64,000 bases of DNA from Roseiarcus sp050012775 (GTDB lineage: Bacteria > Pseudomonadota > Alphaproteobacteria > Rhizobiales > Beijerinckiaceae), in contig JBEKGN010000017.1 in assembly GCA_050012775.1 (NCBI GenBank), positions 35,675-99,674 of the forward strand. Reading direction: 5' to 3'. Below are positions 35,573-44,067 of the stretch, one piece after another (within the stretch, counting starts at the first letter, position 1; every line of letters starts with the position of its first letter). Both the position numbers and the translations under genes were made by a program. Below the pieces are notes generated by a model. It searched no databases and had not been told where the DNA came from. It saw nothing but the letters and a program-made list of their open reading frames with translations.

Positions 35573-36652
35573 TTGGCTCAGCCCTTGCCGTTGAGCCCAC
35601 GTCCCGCGCAGGCGCCGCGGCGCGCTTCGTCCTTCGGCCATTCGGCGTCGGAGCGGGGCGCGCCGCCCGGCCCTTACGCCGCGCTGGATTTGGGCACCAA
35701 CAATTGCCGCCTCTTGGTCGCGCGCCCGACCGCCGACGGGTTTCGCGTCGTCGACGCCTTCTCGCGCATCGTCCGCTTAGGCGAAGGGCTTTCGCAGACC
35801 GGCCGGCTGAGCGAAGCCGCGATCGAGCGCACCCTGGAGGCGCTGCGGATTTGCCGCGACAAGATGGTGACGCGCGGCGTCACGCGGGCGCGCCTGATCG
35901 CGACGGAAGCTTGCCGCGCCGCCGAAAACGGCGCCGAGTTCCTCGACAAGGTGCGCGAGCGCTTGGGGCTGCAGCTCGAGATCGTCGACCGCGAGACCGA
36001 AGCCTCGCTGGCCGTCGCCGGTTGCGGCGAACTCGCCGATCGCGACGCCGAGTCGATCGTTCTGTTCGATATCGGCGGCGGCTCCTCGGAGATCATCTGG
36101 CTGAACCGAAGTCGGCGAGACCTTTCGACGGTGGGCCGCATCGAAGCCTGGGAATCGCTGCGCCTCGGCGTCGTGTCGCTCGCCGAGACCTTCGGCGGCG
36201 AGCACGTCACCCCCGAGATTTTCGCCGCCATGACGCGGCGCGTCGCAGAAGCCCTGGCCCCCTTCGCCCAGCGCGTCGCCGGCCACAAGCGATGCGGCCG
36301 CTTTCACCTGCTGGGCACGTCGGGGACGGTGACGACCATCGCCGGCGTGCATCTCAATCTGCCCCGCTACGACCGCCGCGCGGTCGACGGCCTGTGGTTG
36401 TCGAGCGCCGAAGTCGACGCCACGGTCGACCGGCTGAGGGGGATGAGCTACGCCGAACGCGCCGCCAACGCCTGCATCGGCGTGGAGCGGGCCGACCTCG
36501 TCCTGGCGGGCTGCGCGATTTTCGAGGCGATCCGGCGGCATTTTCCCGCCGAGCGGATCCGCATCGCCGACCGCGGACTGCGCGAGGGCATCCTGACGCA
36601 AATGATGCGCGCCGACCGCGTCGGCCCGCACGCGCGCGGGACGGGCGCCTAG
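35573..36652 (+). CDS. ppx: Ppx/GppA exopolyphosphatase family protein
   Basis: A 359-residue phosphatase of the actin-like fold that hydrolyses polyphosphate or pppGpp. Phosphate 1 motif YAALDLGTNNCRLLVAR, then VLFDIGGGSSEIIWL and GTSGTVTTIAG. TTG at 35573 is chosen because a perfect AAGGAG (35560-35565) sits 7 nt before it; TTG 35489 and ATG 35522 lie in frame without ribosome sites. The protein lacks the long C-terminal domain of E. coli Ppx, as usual in alphaproteobacteria. rlmE begins one base after its stop. Confidence 0.88.
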   Translation: MAQPLPLSPRPAQAPRRASSFGHSASERGAPPGPYAALDLGTNNCRLLVARPTADGFRVVDAFSRIVRLGEGLSQTGRLSEAAIERTLEALRICRDKMVTRGVTRARLIATEACRAAENGAEFLDKVRERLGLQLEIVDRETEASLAVAGCGELADRDAESIVLFDIGGGSSEIIWLNRSRRDLSTVGRIEAWESLRLGVVSLAETFGGEHVTPEIFAAMTRRVAEALAPFAQRVAGHKRCGRFHLLGTSGTVTTIAGVHLNLPRYDRRAVDGLWLSSAEVDATVDRLRGMSYAERAANACIGVERADLVLAGCAIFEAIRRHFPAERIRIADRGLREGILTQMMRADRVGPHARGTGA

Positions 36653-36653
36653 G

Positions 36654-37352
36654 ATGGCCGCGGGCGGATCGGGCCGCGAGGGCGGCAGGGCGCTGAAGAC
36701 GCGCGTGCGCACCGCGCACAAGCGCTCCCTCTCGTCGACGCTGTGGCTGGGGCGCCAGCTCAACGACCCCTTCGTCGCGCAGGCCAGGCGCGAGGGATTT
36801 CGCTCGCGCGCGGCCTACAAGCTGATCGAGATCGCCGAGAAATATAAGCTGTTTCGACCCGGCGCGCGCATCGTCGATCTCGGCGCCGCGCCGGGCGGCT
36901 GGAGCCAGGTCGCGGCGCGCGCGGTCAAGTCCGCAGAAGGCAAAGGCCGCGTGATCGGCATCGACTTGCTGGAGATCGATCCGATCGAAGGCGTCGAATT
37001 CAAGGTGATGGATTTTCACGATCCGGCCGCGCCGGATCGCTTACGCGAATGGCTCGGCGGCCTCGCCGACGGCGTGATGTCCGACATGGCCGCCAACGCC
37101 ACCGGCCACCGCAAGACCGACCATCTGCGTATCGTCGGCCTCGCCGAACTCGCCGCCGATTTCGCCGCCAGCGTCCTGGCGCCGGGCGGCTTTTTCCTCG
37201 CCAAGGTGCTGCACGGCGGCTCGGAAGGCGAATTGCTCGCCCGGCTCAAGCGCGATTTTGCCGCCGTGCGCCATTTGAAGCCCAAGGCCAGCCGCGCCGA
37301 CAGCGCCGAGCTTTATGTGTTGGCGACGGGGTTTCGCGGCAAGAGCGAATAG
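36654..37352 (+). CDS. rlmE: 23S rRNA 2'-O-ribose U2552 methyltransferase RlmE
   Basis: A 232-residue RrmJ/FtsJ methyltransferase that modifies U2552 in the large subunit A loop late in 50S assembly. SAM motif I is IVDLGAAPGGWSQVA. The catalytic K-D-K-E set is visible: Lys in RAAYKLIEI, Asp in MSDMAAN, Lys in FLAKVLHGG and Glu in SAELYVLA. The N-terminal basic extension (residues 1-30) is commonly seen in alphaproteobacteria. ATG 36654 follows the ppx stop by a single base, so the two are coupled. Confidence 0.93.
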   Translation: MAAGGSGREGGRALKTRVRTAHKRSLSSTLWLGRQLNDPFVAQARREGFRSRAAYKLIEIAEKYKLFRPGARIVDLGAAPGGWSQVAARAVKSAEGKGRVIGIDLLEIDPIEGVEFKVMDFHDPAAPDRLREWLGGLADGVMSDMAANATGHRKTDHLRIVGLAELAADFAASVLAPGGFFLAKVLHGGSEGELLARLKRDFAAVRHLKPKASRADSAELYVLATGFRGKSE

Positions 37353-37376
37353 CCGACCGGCGACGGGCGGTCTTCC

Positions 37377-38795
37377 TCACTCCGCCGGCGCCTCCGCGCT
37401 CGCCTCCGCGGCGTCGCGCTGGCCCGAAACTTCCGCGCCGGCGTCCGGCTTCAGGCGCGCGAAAATCGCCACCGAACTCAGCGTGATCAGCGCGACGACG
37501 CCGAAGCTGAGGGTCATGTCGCGCGAGACGAGTTGGCCGTCGCCCAGCGCGAATTGAATCGATTCGATGCTCGCCGCGGCGACCGCGACGCCGATCGCGC
37601 CGGACATTTGCTGGACGACGCTGGCGAAACTGGTGGCGCGGCTCATGCGCGCCTGGTCGATGTCGGCGTAGCCGAGCGCGTTGAGCGCGGTGAATTCGAG
37701 CGAGCGGAAGAATCCGCCCGACAGCAGCGCGGCGAGCAGCAGCCAATGCGGGGTCTGGGCGGTGAACAGGCCGTACGAGGCCAGAAACGCCGCGGAAATG
37801 ACGCCGTTGACGATCAGCACGCGGCGAAATCCCCAGCGCCGCAGGATCGTCGAGGCCGAAAATTTCATCGCCATCGCGCCCGCGGCGGCGGCGAAGGTCA
37901 GCGATCCCGATTCGAACGGCGTCAGGCCGAAACCGATCTGCAGCAGCAGCGGCAGCAGGAAAGGGATGGCGCCGATGCCGATGCGGAAGATGAAGCCGCC
38001 GACGACGCCGGTGAAGAACGTCTGCGTCTTCAGGAGATTGAGGTCGATGATCGCGTCCGGCTCGCGCCGGGCGTGGCCGACATAGGCGGCGAGCAGGACG
38101 ATCCCGCCGATAATCAACGCCGCGACGACGCTCGCCGGAACGATGTCGCGGCCGACGATGGTCAGGCCGAAGATCAGGGCGAGCAGCCCCGGCCCGGACA
38201 GGAAGAAGCCCTTGAAATCGAAACGCGCGACGTCGCGCTCGCGGATGTTCTCGATGAATTTCAGCGACAGCGCGATGCCGAGCAGGCCGATCGGCACATT
38301 GATCCAGAAGATCCAGCGCCAATGAAAATAGGTGGTGATGAAGCCGCCCAGCGGCGGGCCGACCACCGGGCCGATCAGCGCGGGCACGGTGAGATAGGCC
38401 AGGGCGTTGACCATGTCGGACTTCGCCACGCTGCGCAGCAGCACCAGCCGCCCGACCGGCACCATCATCGCGCCGCCGAGCCCCTGGAACACGCGCGCGG
38501 CGACGAGCGTCGGCAGCGACGACGAGGCGCCGCACAGGATCGAGCCCAGCGTGAAGACGGCGATCGCCGAGCAGAACACGGTGCGCGCCCCGAGCTTGTC
38601 GGCGACCCATCCCGAGGCCGGGATGAACACCGCCAGCGTCAGCATATACGAGGTCAGCGCCAGTTTCAGCACGATCGGGTCCTGCCCGAGATCCCTAGCG
38701 ATCGCCGGCAGCGAAGTCGCCAGCACCGTGCCGTCCATGTTTTCCATGAACAGGGCGGTGGCGATGATGAAGGCGGTGAGGACGGCGGGGCGCAT
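37377..38795 (-). CDS. MFS multidrug exporter, DHA2 (EmrB/QacA) family
   Basis: A 472-residue proton antiporter with about 12-14 membrane helices. Motif A is seen as GWVADKLGARTVF and motif C as the LIGPVVGPPLGGFIT stretch in helix 5, typical of drug exporters. Motif D1 is seen in ALFMENMDGTVLATSLPAI near the N-terminus. No HlyD-type adaptor gene adjoins, so it probably exports to the periplasm. ATG 38795. Convergent with rlmE and divergent from the acyl-CoA synthetase gene. Confidence 0.9.
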   Translation of the reverse strand: MRPAVLTAFIIATALFMENMDGTVLATSLPAIARDLGQDPIVLKLALTSYMLTLAVFIPASGWVADKLGARTVFCSAIAVFTLGSILCGASSSLPTLVAARVFQGLGGAMMVPVGRLVLLRSVAKSDMVNALAYLTVPALIGPVVGPPLGGFITTYFHWRWIFWINVPIGLLGIALSLKFIENIRERDVARFDFKGFFLSGPGLLALIFGLTIVGRDIVPASVVAALIIGGIVLLAAYVGHARREPDAIIDLNLLKTQTFFTGVVGGFIFRIGIGAIPFLLPLLLQIGFGLTPFESGSLTFAAAAGAMAMKFSASTILRRWGFRRVLIVNGVISAAFLASYGLFTAQTPHWLLLAALLSGGFFRSLEFTALNALGYADIDQARMSRATSFASVVQQMSGAIGVAVAAASIESIQFALGDGQLVSRDMTLSFGVVALITLSSVAIFARLKPDAGAEVSGQRDAAEASAEAPAE

Positions 38796-39008
38796 TGAAG
38801 ACTCGAACCAACGCGGCCTATGTGGCGCCGCGAGGCAAGGGCCGCAAGGAAAGAGACCGCCCGCGCGCGCCGCCGGCGCTCACAATGGGGTGAGGGAGGC
38901 CGGCGCGGGGCAGTATCGCAGGCAATTGCGGCGCTCGCGCGCGGGCTCTAAGCTCGCGCGCCGGCGCCGTCTTCCACAAGACCGCGCGAGGCGCTGGGGA
39001 CGGGGCGC

Positions 39009-40628
39009 ATGCGCGACTACGAGACGGCCTACCGCGAATTTTCCGTTTCCGACCTGGAGCGCCGCGTCTTGCCGCAGGGGCTCGAGGCCGGCGTCAACGC
39101 GGCGCAAGCGTGCTGCGATCGCTGGGCCGACGAGGAGCGCGTCGCGCTGGAGTTCGTGGCGCGCGATTTCTCGCGCGAGAGCGTGACTTTCCGTCGGTTG
39201 AGCGAAGATTCGGCGCGCTTCGCCAATGTGCTCGCCGCGCGCGGCGTCGGGCGCGGCGACGTCGTCGCGGCGCTGCTGCCGCGCATCCCCGAACTGCTGA
39301 CGGTCGTTCTCGGCGTGTGGCGCGCGGGCGCGATCTACCAGCCTTTGTTCACGGCCTTCGGACCCGCGGCGATCGAGAGCCGCGTCACCGCGAAAGGCGG
39401 CAGCCAGGCCAAGCTCATCGTCACCGACGCGGCGAACCTCGCCAAGCTCGATGGCCTGGCGAATTGTCCGCCGGTCCTGACGGTGGATCGCGGCGCGCCG
39501 GGCGCGACCGCCTTCGCCGACCAACTCGCGGCGCAATCGGCCGTCTTCGCGCCGGTCGTTCTCGGCGCCGACGATCCCTTCGTCATGCTCTTCACCTCGG
39601 GCACGACGGGCAGCCCGAAAGGCGTGCGCTATCCCTTGCGCTTTCTGCTCGCCGTCGCCGTCTACATGCTCGACGGCCTCGATCTTCGCGCCGAGGACCG
39701 CTTCTGGAACGTCGCCGATCCCGGCTGGGCCTATGGCATGCTCTACGCCGTCATCGGCCCGCTGCTGCTCGGCCACGCCACGACGTTCTACGACGGGCCG
39801 TTCACCGTCGAGGCGGCGGTGCGCGTCATCAAGACGCTGGGGATAACCAATCTCGCGGCGGCGCCGACCGCCTATCGCGCGATGATGGCGGCGGGCGACG
39901 CGGCGACGGCCGACATCGCCGGGCAATTGCGCGCAGCGAGCAGCGCCGGCGAGCCGCTCAACCCCGAGGTCGTGCGCTGGGCCGCGCGCGCGCTGGGCTG
40001 TCCGATGGGCGACCACTACGGTCAGACCGAGATCGGCATGGTCGTCAACAACCACCACGGCCTCAGCCAGGACTCGAAGCCGGGATCGGCGGGCCTGGCC
40101 ATGCCGGGCTTCGCGCTCGCCGTGCTCGACGAGGCGCTGCAGCCGGTCGCGCCGGGAACGCCGGGCGTCCTGGCGGTCAGCCGCTCGCGCTCGCCGCTGT
40201 TCATGTTCGCGGGATATTGGCGCGCGGATTCGCCCAATCTCAGCGGCGACTGGTACGTCACCGGCGACACCATGCTGCAGGACGCGGACGGGCATTTCTT
40301 CTTCGCCGGCCGCAACGACGACATCATCACCTCGGCGGGCTATCGCATCGGCCCGTTCGACGTCGAGAGCGTGATCATCGAACACCCCGCCGTCGCCGAA
40401 GTCGCCGTCGTCGGCAAGCCGGACCCGGAGCGCACCGAAATCGTCAAGGCCTTCGTCGTGCTGCGCAAGGGCCATGCGCCGAGCGACGAGTTGGCGGCCG
40501 AATTGCAGCAGCACGTGCGCAAGCGCCTGTCGCTGCACGCCTACCCCAGGGAAGTCGAGTTCGTCGACGAATTGCCGAAGACGGCGAGCGGCAAGGTGCA
40601 GCGCTTCGTGCTGCGCCAGCGGGGGTGA
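39009..40628 (+). CDS. Acyl-CoA synthetase (AMP-binding, ACS-like)
   Basis: A 539-residue adenylate-forming ligase. P-loop motif FTSGTTGSPKGV (about residues 196-207); A5-like DHYGQTEIG; A7-like YVTGDTMLQDADG; A8-like FAGRNDDIITSAGYRIGPFD; and the catalytic Lys in PKTASGKVQR (A10). It activates a short- or medium-chain carboxylic acid with CoA and ATP. The substrate is not decided by the sequence. ATG 39009. No fatty-acid genes adjoin, but an MDR dehydrogenase follows 240 nt later. Confidence 0.88.
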   Translation: MRDYETAYREFSVSDLERRVLPQGLEAGVNAAQACCDRWADEERVALEFVARDFSRESVTFRRLSEDSARFANVLAARGVGRGDVVAALLPRIPELLTVVLGVWRAGAIYQPLFTAFGPAAIESRVTAKGGSQAKLIVTDAANLAKLDGLANCPPVLTVDRGAPGATAFADQLAAQSAVFAPVVLGADDPFVMLFTSGTTGSPKGVRYPLRFLLAVAVYMLDGLDLRAEDRFWNVADPGWAYGMLYAVIGPLLLGHATTFYDGPFTVEAAVRVIKTLGITNLAAAPTAYRAMMAAGDAATADIAGQLRAASSAGEPLNPEVVRWAARALGCPMGDHYGQTEIGMVVNNHHGLSQDSKPGSAGLAMPGFALAVLDEALQPVAPGTPGVLAVSRSRSPLFMFAGYWRADSPNLSGDWYVTGDTMLQDADGHFFFAGRNDDIITSAGYRIGPFDVESVIIEHPAVAEVAVVGKPDPERTEIVKAFVVLRKGHAPSDELAAELQQHVRKRLSLHAYPREVEFVDELPKTASGKVQRFVLRQRG

Positions 40629-40654
40629 AGAGGGCGGTCGCCGACGCGCCCGCG

Positions 40655-40798
40655 TCAACCCGCGCTTTGCCCGTGACAGGTTTTCTGGGTCGCGGTCCAC
40701 GGCCAGTCGCCGCATTGGTCGCAGCCGCCGAGCGGCGCGGCGAACGCGGCGGCGCAGGAAAGCGCCAGGACGACCCGGATCAGGCGGATGCGCGACAT
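40655..40798 (-). CDS. Tiny lipoprotein with Cys-rich mature part
   Basis: A 47-residue protein starting MSRIRLIRVVLALSCAAAF, then a lipobox APLGGC with lipidated Cys near 27, and the short mature segment CDQCGDWPWTATQK with two further cysteines. It would be an anchored envelope lipoprotein; I recall similar small CDxCGxW proteins in Hyphomicrobiales but cannot confirm it here. It sits between the synthetase and dehydrogenase genes on the opposite strand. Confidence 0.6.
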   Translation of the reverse strand: MSRIRLIRVVLALSCAAAFAAPLGGCDQCGDWPWTATQKTCHGQSAG

Positions 40799-40867
40799 GT
40801 TGATATCGTCGCGCGGATTTCGACGGCCCGTCAAGCCGCGCACAAGCGATCCCAGGAGAAACGATCG

Positions 40868-41881
40868 ATGAAAGTCTACGAACTGCAAGGCCCCTCCGGC
40901 ATCGAAGGGATGGCCCTCGTCGACAAGCCGACGCCGTCGGCCGGGCCGGGCGAGGTCCTCGTGCGCCTGACGGCCGCGACGATCAACTACCGCGATCTTC
41001 TCACGTTACGCGGCGGCTACGGCTCGCGGCAGAAATTTCCGCTCATTCCCCTGTCCGACGGCGCGGGCGTGGTCGAGGCGGTCGGCGCGGGGGTCCGCGC
41101 GTTGAAGCCGGGCGATCGGGTCATCGGCAGTTTCTTCGAGGGCTGGCTCGCCGGCGAACCGAACGAGGAAAAGCTGCGCAACGCGCTCGGCGGCGCGGTG
41201 GACGGCGTGCTCGCACAATACCGCGTCTTTCCCGCCCATGCGCTGGTGAAGACGCCGGATCATCTCTCCGACGCGGAGGCGGCGGCGCTTCCCTGCGCCG
41301 GCCTCACCGCATGGGCGGCGGTGGTGAAGCTCGGCGCGGTCAAGCCCGGCCAGACGGTGTTGACCCAGGGCACGGGCGGCGTCTCGCTGTTCGCGCTGCA
41401 ATTCGCCAAACTGTGTGGCGCCCGCGTGATCGCGACATCGTCGAGCGACGCCAAGATCGAGAAGCTGAAAGCGCTCGGCGCCGACGTCACGCTCAACTAC
41501 AAGACGACGCCCGACTGGGGGAAATTCGCGCGCGGCGTCACCGCAAGCGGCGTCGATCTCGTGATCGAGGTCGGCGGCGTCGGCACGCTCAACGAATCCA
41601 TTCGCGCGACGCGAATCGGCGGGACTATCGCCTTCATCGGCGTTCTCGCGGGACAAGCGCAAGGCGAGCTGCGCCTGCCGCTCATGGTCATGCAGCAGCA
41701 GCGCCTGCAGGGCGTGACGGTCGGCTCGACCGAGGATCTTCAGGCGATGACCGCCGCCATCGCGCAGAACCGGCTGAAGCCGGTGATCGACAAGACGTTT
41801 GCGTTCGCCGACGCCAAAGCCGCCTTCGCCTATATGGCGAGCGGCCAGCACTTCGGCAAAGTGGCGATCGCGATCGGATGA
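40868..41881 (+). CDS. Zinc-independent-looking MDR dehydrogenase / quinone oxidoreductase
   Basis: A 337-residue medium-chain dehydrogenase/reductase. GroES-like domain at the N-terminus, with NYRDLLTLRGGYG and PLSDGAGVVEAVGAGV; Rossmann domain with VLTQGTGGVSLFALQFAK. The zinc-ligand GHE and CxxC sets of zinc alcohol dehydrogenases are absent, so quinone-oxidoreductase-type NADPH chemistry is more likely. ATG 40868 follows the purine-rich AGGAGAAACG. It is in the same direction as the acyl-CoA synthetase. Confidence 0.85.
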   Translation: MKVYELQGPSGIEGMALVDKPTPSAGPGEVLVRLTAATINYRDLLTLRGGYGSRQKFPLIPLSDGAGVVEAVGAGVRALKPGDRVIGSFFEGWLAGEPNEEKLRNALGGAVDGVLAQYRVFPAHALVKTPDHLSDAEAAALPCAGLTAWAAVVKLGAVKPGQTVLTQGTGGVSLFALQFAKLCGARVIATSSSDAKIEKLKALGADVTLNYKTTPDWGKFARGVTASGVDLVIEVGGVGTLNESIRATRIGGTIAFIGVLAGQAQGELRLPLMVMQQQRLQGVTVGSTEDLQAMTAAIAQNRLKPVIDKTFAFADAKAAFAYMASGQHFGKVAIAIG

Positions 41882-42038
41882 AGCGCCGCGCGGCCCGCCC
41901 GGCGGATTGCGGCGACGGCCGAGCGAACGCCCGGCTCGAATTCACGGACTTGCCATAACGGATCAAGTAAGCTGTCGTGTCTGGGCGACCGGGGTTCGCC
42001 CATGCCTATCGGCTCCGCCTGCGCGAGAAGGAACGGAC

Positions 42039-42611
42039 ATGCTCATTCTGATAGTCGGGATCATCGTATTTCTCGGCGTGCACACGCTCGCCACGCGTCG
42101 CGAGGCGCGCGCCGACCTCATCGCCAGATTCGGCGAGGGGCCGTACAAGGGGCTCTATTCCCTCGCCTCCCTCGTCGGCTTCGCGCTGATCGTCTGGGGT
42201 TTCTCCCGATATCGGGCGGAGGGCTTGATCGCGGTGTGGACGCCGCCGACCTGGACCCGGCATTTGACGATCGCGCTGATGTGGTTCGCCTTCGTCGCCC
42301 TCGCCTGCATGAACCCGGCGCCGGGCCGGATCCGCGGCTGGCTGCGTCACCCGATGCTCGTGGGGATAAAAATTTGGGCGCTGGCGCATCTCCTCGCCAA
42401 CGGCGACGCCGGCGGCATGCTGCTCTTCGCCTCGTTCCTGGCCTGGGCCGTCTACGATCGAATCGCGGTCAAGAAGCGCGGCGACCTCGGCGCCCCTCGC
42501 ATATCCGCCTTCACGCGCGCCGACGGCGTCGCGCTCATCATCGGAACGGCAGCCTATGCGGCGATGATTGTCCTCCATCCCTGGCTGATCGGGGTGAAGG
42601 TAATGGGATAG
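42039..42611 (+). CDS. NnrU family membrane protein
   Basis: A 190-residue inner-membrane protein with about five hydrophobic helices. It shows the NnrU hallmarks: FLGVHTLATRREARADL at the N-terminus, RHPMLVGIKIWALAHLLANGD in the middle, and the conserved GMLLFASFLAWAVYDRI. NnrU was first noted near nitric oxide/nitrite metabolism genes and is related to methanethiol S-methyltransferase-like proteins; no denitrification gene is nearby. ATG 42039 is preceded by GAAGGAACGGAC. Confidence 0.88.
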   Translation: MLILIVGIIVFLGVHTLATRREARADLIARFGEGPYKGLYSLASLVGFALIVWGFSRYRAEGLIAVWTPPTWTRHLTIALMWFAFVALACMNPAPGRIRGWLRHPMLVGIKIWALAHLLANGDAGGMLLFASFLAWAVYDRIAVKKRGDLGAPRISAFTRADGVALIIGTAAYAAMIVLHPWLIGVKVMG

Positions 42612-42688
42612 TGTAGGGGGCGGTCGAAAGGAGAGGCGTGTTGGCGGCGCTTTCGACTGGACGGCGACCGCCGTGACCGGCGCGTAAC

Positions 42689-42970
42689 TCAATCGGTCGC
42701 GATCGCCCGAAAGCCTCGCCAATCGCGATCGGCGGTCGCATCGATAATGGTCACGTTTTCGACCATGGCCATGCGCGGCCCCGCTCGGCAGGCCTCGGCC
42801 ATCGCGTCGACGACCGTCGCCTCTCCCGAAAACAACGCTTCGACCGAGCCGTCGCGACGGTTGCGGACCCAGCCGGACAGGCCGCGCGCCTCGGCTTCGC
42901 GCTCCACCCAGGCGCGATAGCCGACGCCCTGAACGCGTCCGACGACAATGACGCGAGCGGTCCGGATCAT
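42689..42970 (-). CDS. Acylphosphatase
   Basis: A 93-residue acylphosphatase that hydrolyses carboxyl-phosphate bonds. VGRVQGVGYRAWVEREAE contains the catalytic Arg, and GWVRNRRDGSVEALFSGE the catalytic Asn (in VRN). Length is that of the family. The longer open frame to 43048 is not needed; ATG 42970 (MIRTARVIVVG) matches the family N-terminus. Cytoplasmic; no partner is apparent. Confidence 0.93.
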   Translation of the reverse strand: MIRTARVIVVGRVQGVGYRAWVEREAEARGLSGWVRNRRDGSVEALFSGEATVVDAMAEACRAGPRMAMVENVTIIDATADRDWRGFRAIATD

Positions 42971-43372
42971 GAATTTTTCTCTGGAGCCAATAAGCCTAAC
43001 GCGCATGAGGCGGATGGCCATCACGCCCAGGCGGATAGACCTCGGCACTCTATCATGAAGGCGACGACTTCATCCAAGGTTCGCGTCAGCGACCGCGAAG
43101 CGGCTGGACCTTGACGGCGAGCACGGCGGTGGCGCGCGCAAACCTCGCAGACAAATACGGTAAGTCGCCATCATTCGCCCCCGTCGCCCGTCGGCCCGCT
43201 CCGTAACAATTCCTTTCTGAAAATCACAATCCATGCTACGATTCCCATTCTGTTTCCCACCATCACGCGCGCCCAACGGGAGCCCCCATCGTGACCGAAC
43301 TCCCCGCCGCCCCCGCTTGCCCTCAAGCCCCGCCGCACCGCCCGCGACCGGCTCGTCCGCCGTCAGCGCATC
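42971..43372. other. Gap before HTH gene, possible 5' coding remnant
   Basis: No intact gene. Frame 2 upstream of ATG 43373 reads LALKPRRTARDRLVRRQRI and looks coding, but is closed by TGA at 43292. A GTG at 43291 in another frame begins MTELPAAPACPQAP. This is suggestive of a one- or two-base shift. The AT-richer stretch at about 43200-43250 may hold a promoter. Confidence 0.4.
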
Positions 43373-43918
43373 ATGGAGCGGCTGCGCGAGGGGCGCTCTT
43401 ACGAGGAGATCGCGGAGGCCGAGGGCCTGTCGCGCGAGCGCATCCGGCAGATCGTCGTCGCGGCGCTCGCGCAGCGGGAGGTCGACGCCCAGCGGGAGCA
43501 CGCGCAATTGCAGATGCTGCGGCTCGCCCCCGCCTTGCGCCTCGCCGCCAAAGGGGTCGCCGAAGGCGACCGGCGGGCGATCGCGGAACTGGTCCGCGTT
43601 CTCGATCGCCTCGACAAATACCAGGCGACGGGCGGCGTTCCCGCCTATGACGAAGGGGCGCGCGAGCGGCTGTTGACCAAGCTCAACACGATGGCGGAAA
43701 GGATGAAGCGGGATCGCGAGGTCGGGGCCGCGGCCCAGGCCGCATGGCAGGGCGAGACCGCGCCGGACGAGGCGGCCGGGCCGGAAAATCCCGCCGCCGC
43801 GCTCTCCCTGGGGTCTAAGGCCCTGATTTTGCTGGTTTCCACCAAGGAAAAGTCTTGGAAAAGCTTGGAATTTTCTTGGAAAAGTTGCGAAAGCCTCGGG
43901 CCGTCATGGCCGGGCTGA
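43373..43918 (+). CDS. Sigma-region-4-like HTH protein
   Basis: A 181-residue protein whose N-terminus carries a helix-turn-helix of sigma-70 region 4 type: SYEEIAEAEGLSRERIRQIV. A helical middle (LRLAAKGVAEGDRRAIAELV, LDRLDKYQA) follows, then a repetitive tail (KSWKSLEFSWKSCES) encoded by short tandem repeats. I recall similar hypothetical proteins in Hyphomicrobiales, with a longer basic N-terminus. Here that N-terminus is in the same frame but lacks a start, so ATG 43373 is either the true start or the result of a small frameshift near 43300. Function unknown. Confidence 0.65.
   Translation: MERLREGRSYEEIAEAEGLSRERIRQIVVAALAQREVDAQREHAQLQMLRLAPALRLAAKGVAEGDRRAIAELVRVLDRLDKYQATGGVPAYDEGARERLLTKLNTMAERMKRDREVGAAAQAAWQGETAPDEAAGPENPAAALSLGSKALILLVSTKEKSWKSLEFSWKSCESLGPSWPG
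43853..43884. repeat. Short tandem repeats in the 3' end of the HTH gene
   Basis: TCTTGGAAAAG occurs at 43853 and again at 43874 (period 21), with another CTTGGAA at 43864 between them, giving a spacing of about 10-11 bp. The repeats encode the K-S-W-K-S-L-E-F-S tail. Copy number is likely to vary between strains. Confidence 0.6.
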
Positions 43919-43928
43919 GCGGAGCGGC

Positions 43929-43950
43929 CCTTCTCCCCTTGCGGGGAAGG
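43929..43950. repeat. Imperfect intergenic palindrome
   Basis: CCTTCTCCCC and GGGGAAGG flank TTGC, downstream of the HTH gene. It resembles the perfect palindrome at 23438-23462 and the family of intergenic palindromic repeats common in Hyphomicrobiales. No T-run follows. Confidence 0.45.
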
Positions 43951-44067
43951 CGCGCGCGCGCCACGAGCCGGCTAGGAACTTCGCCCGCCGCGTGTTAGGC
44001 AGCGCCGCCATGCGGCGGCGCCAGAGGCGTCCGCGATTCGCGAACCCCTCGGAGAGGACGGCTCCCC

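Noticed and set aside
39110..41881. A 923-codon frame spanning the acyl-CoA synthetase and dehydrogenase genes
   Set aside because: The N-terminal two-thirds is a shadow of the synthetase; the dehydrogenase starts at ATG 40868.
43951..44067. A purine riboswitch before guaB
   Set aside because: No conserved purine-aptamer core or long structured leader is visible.
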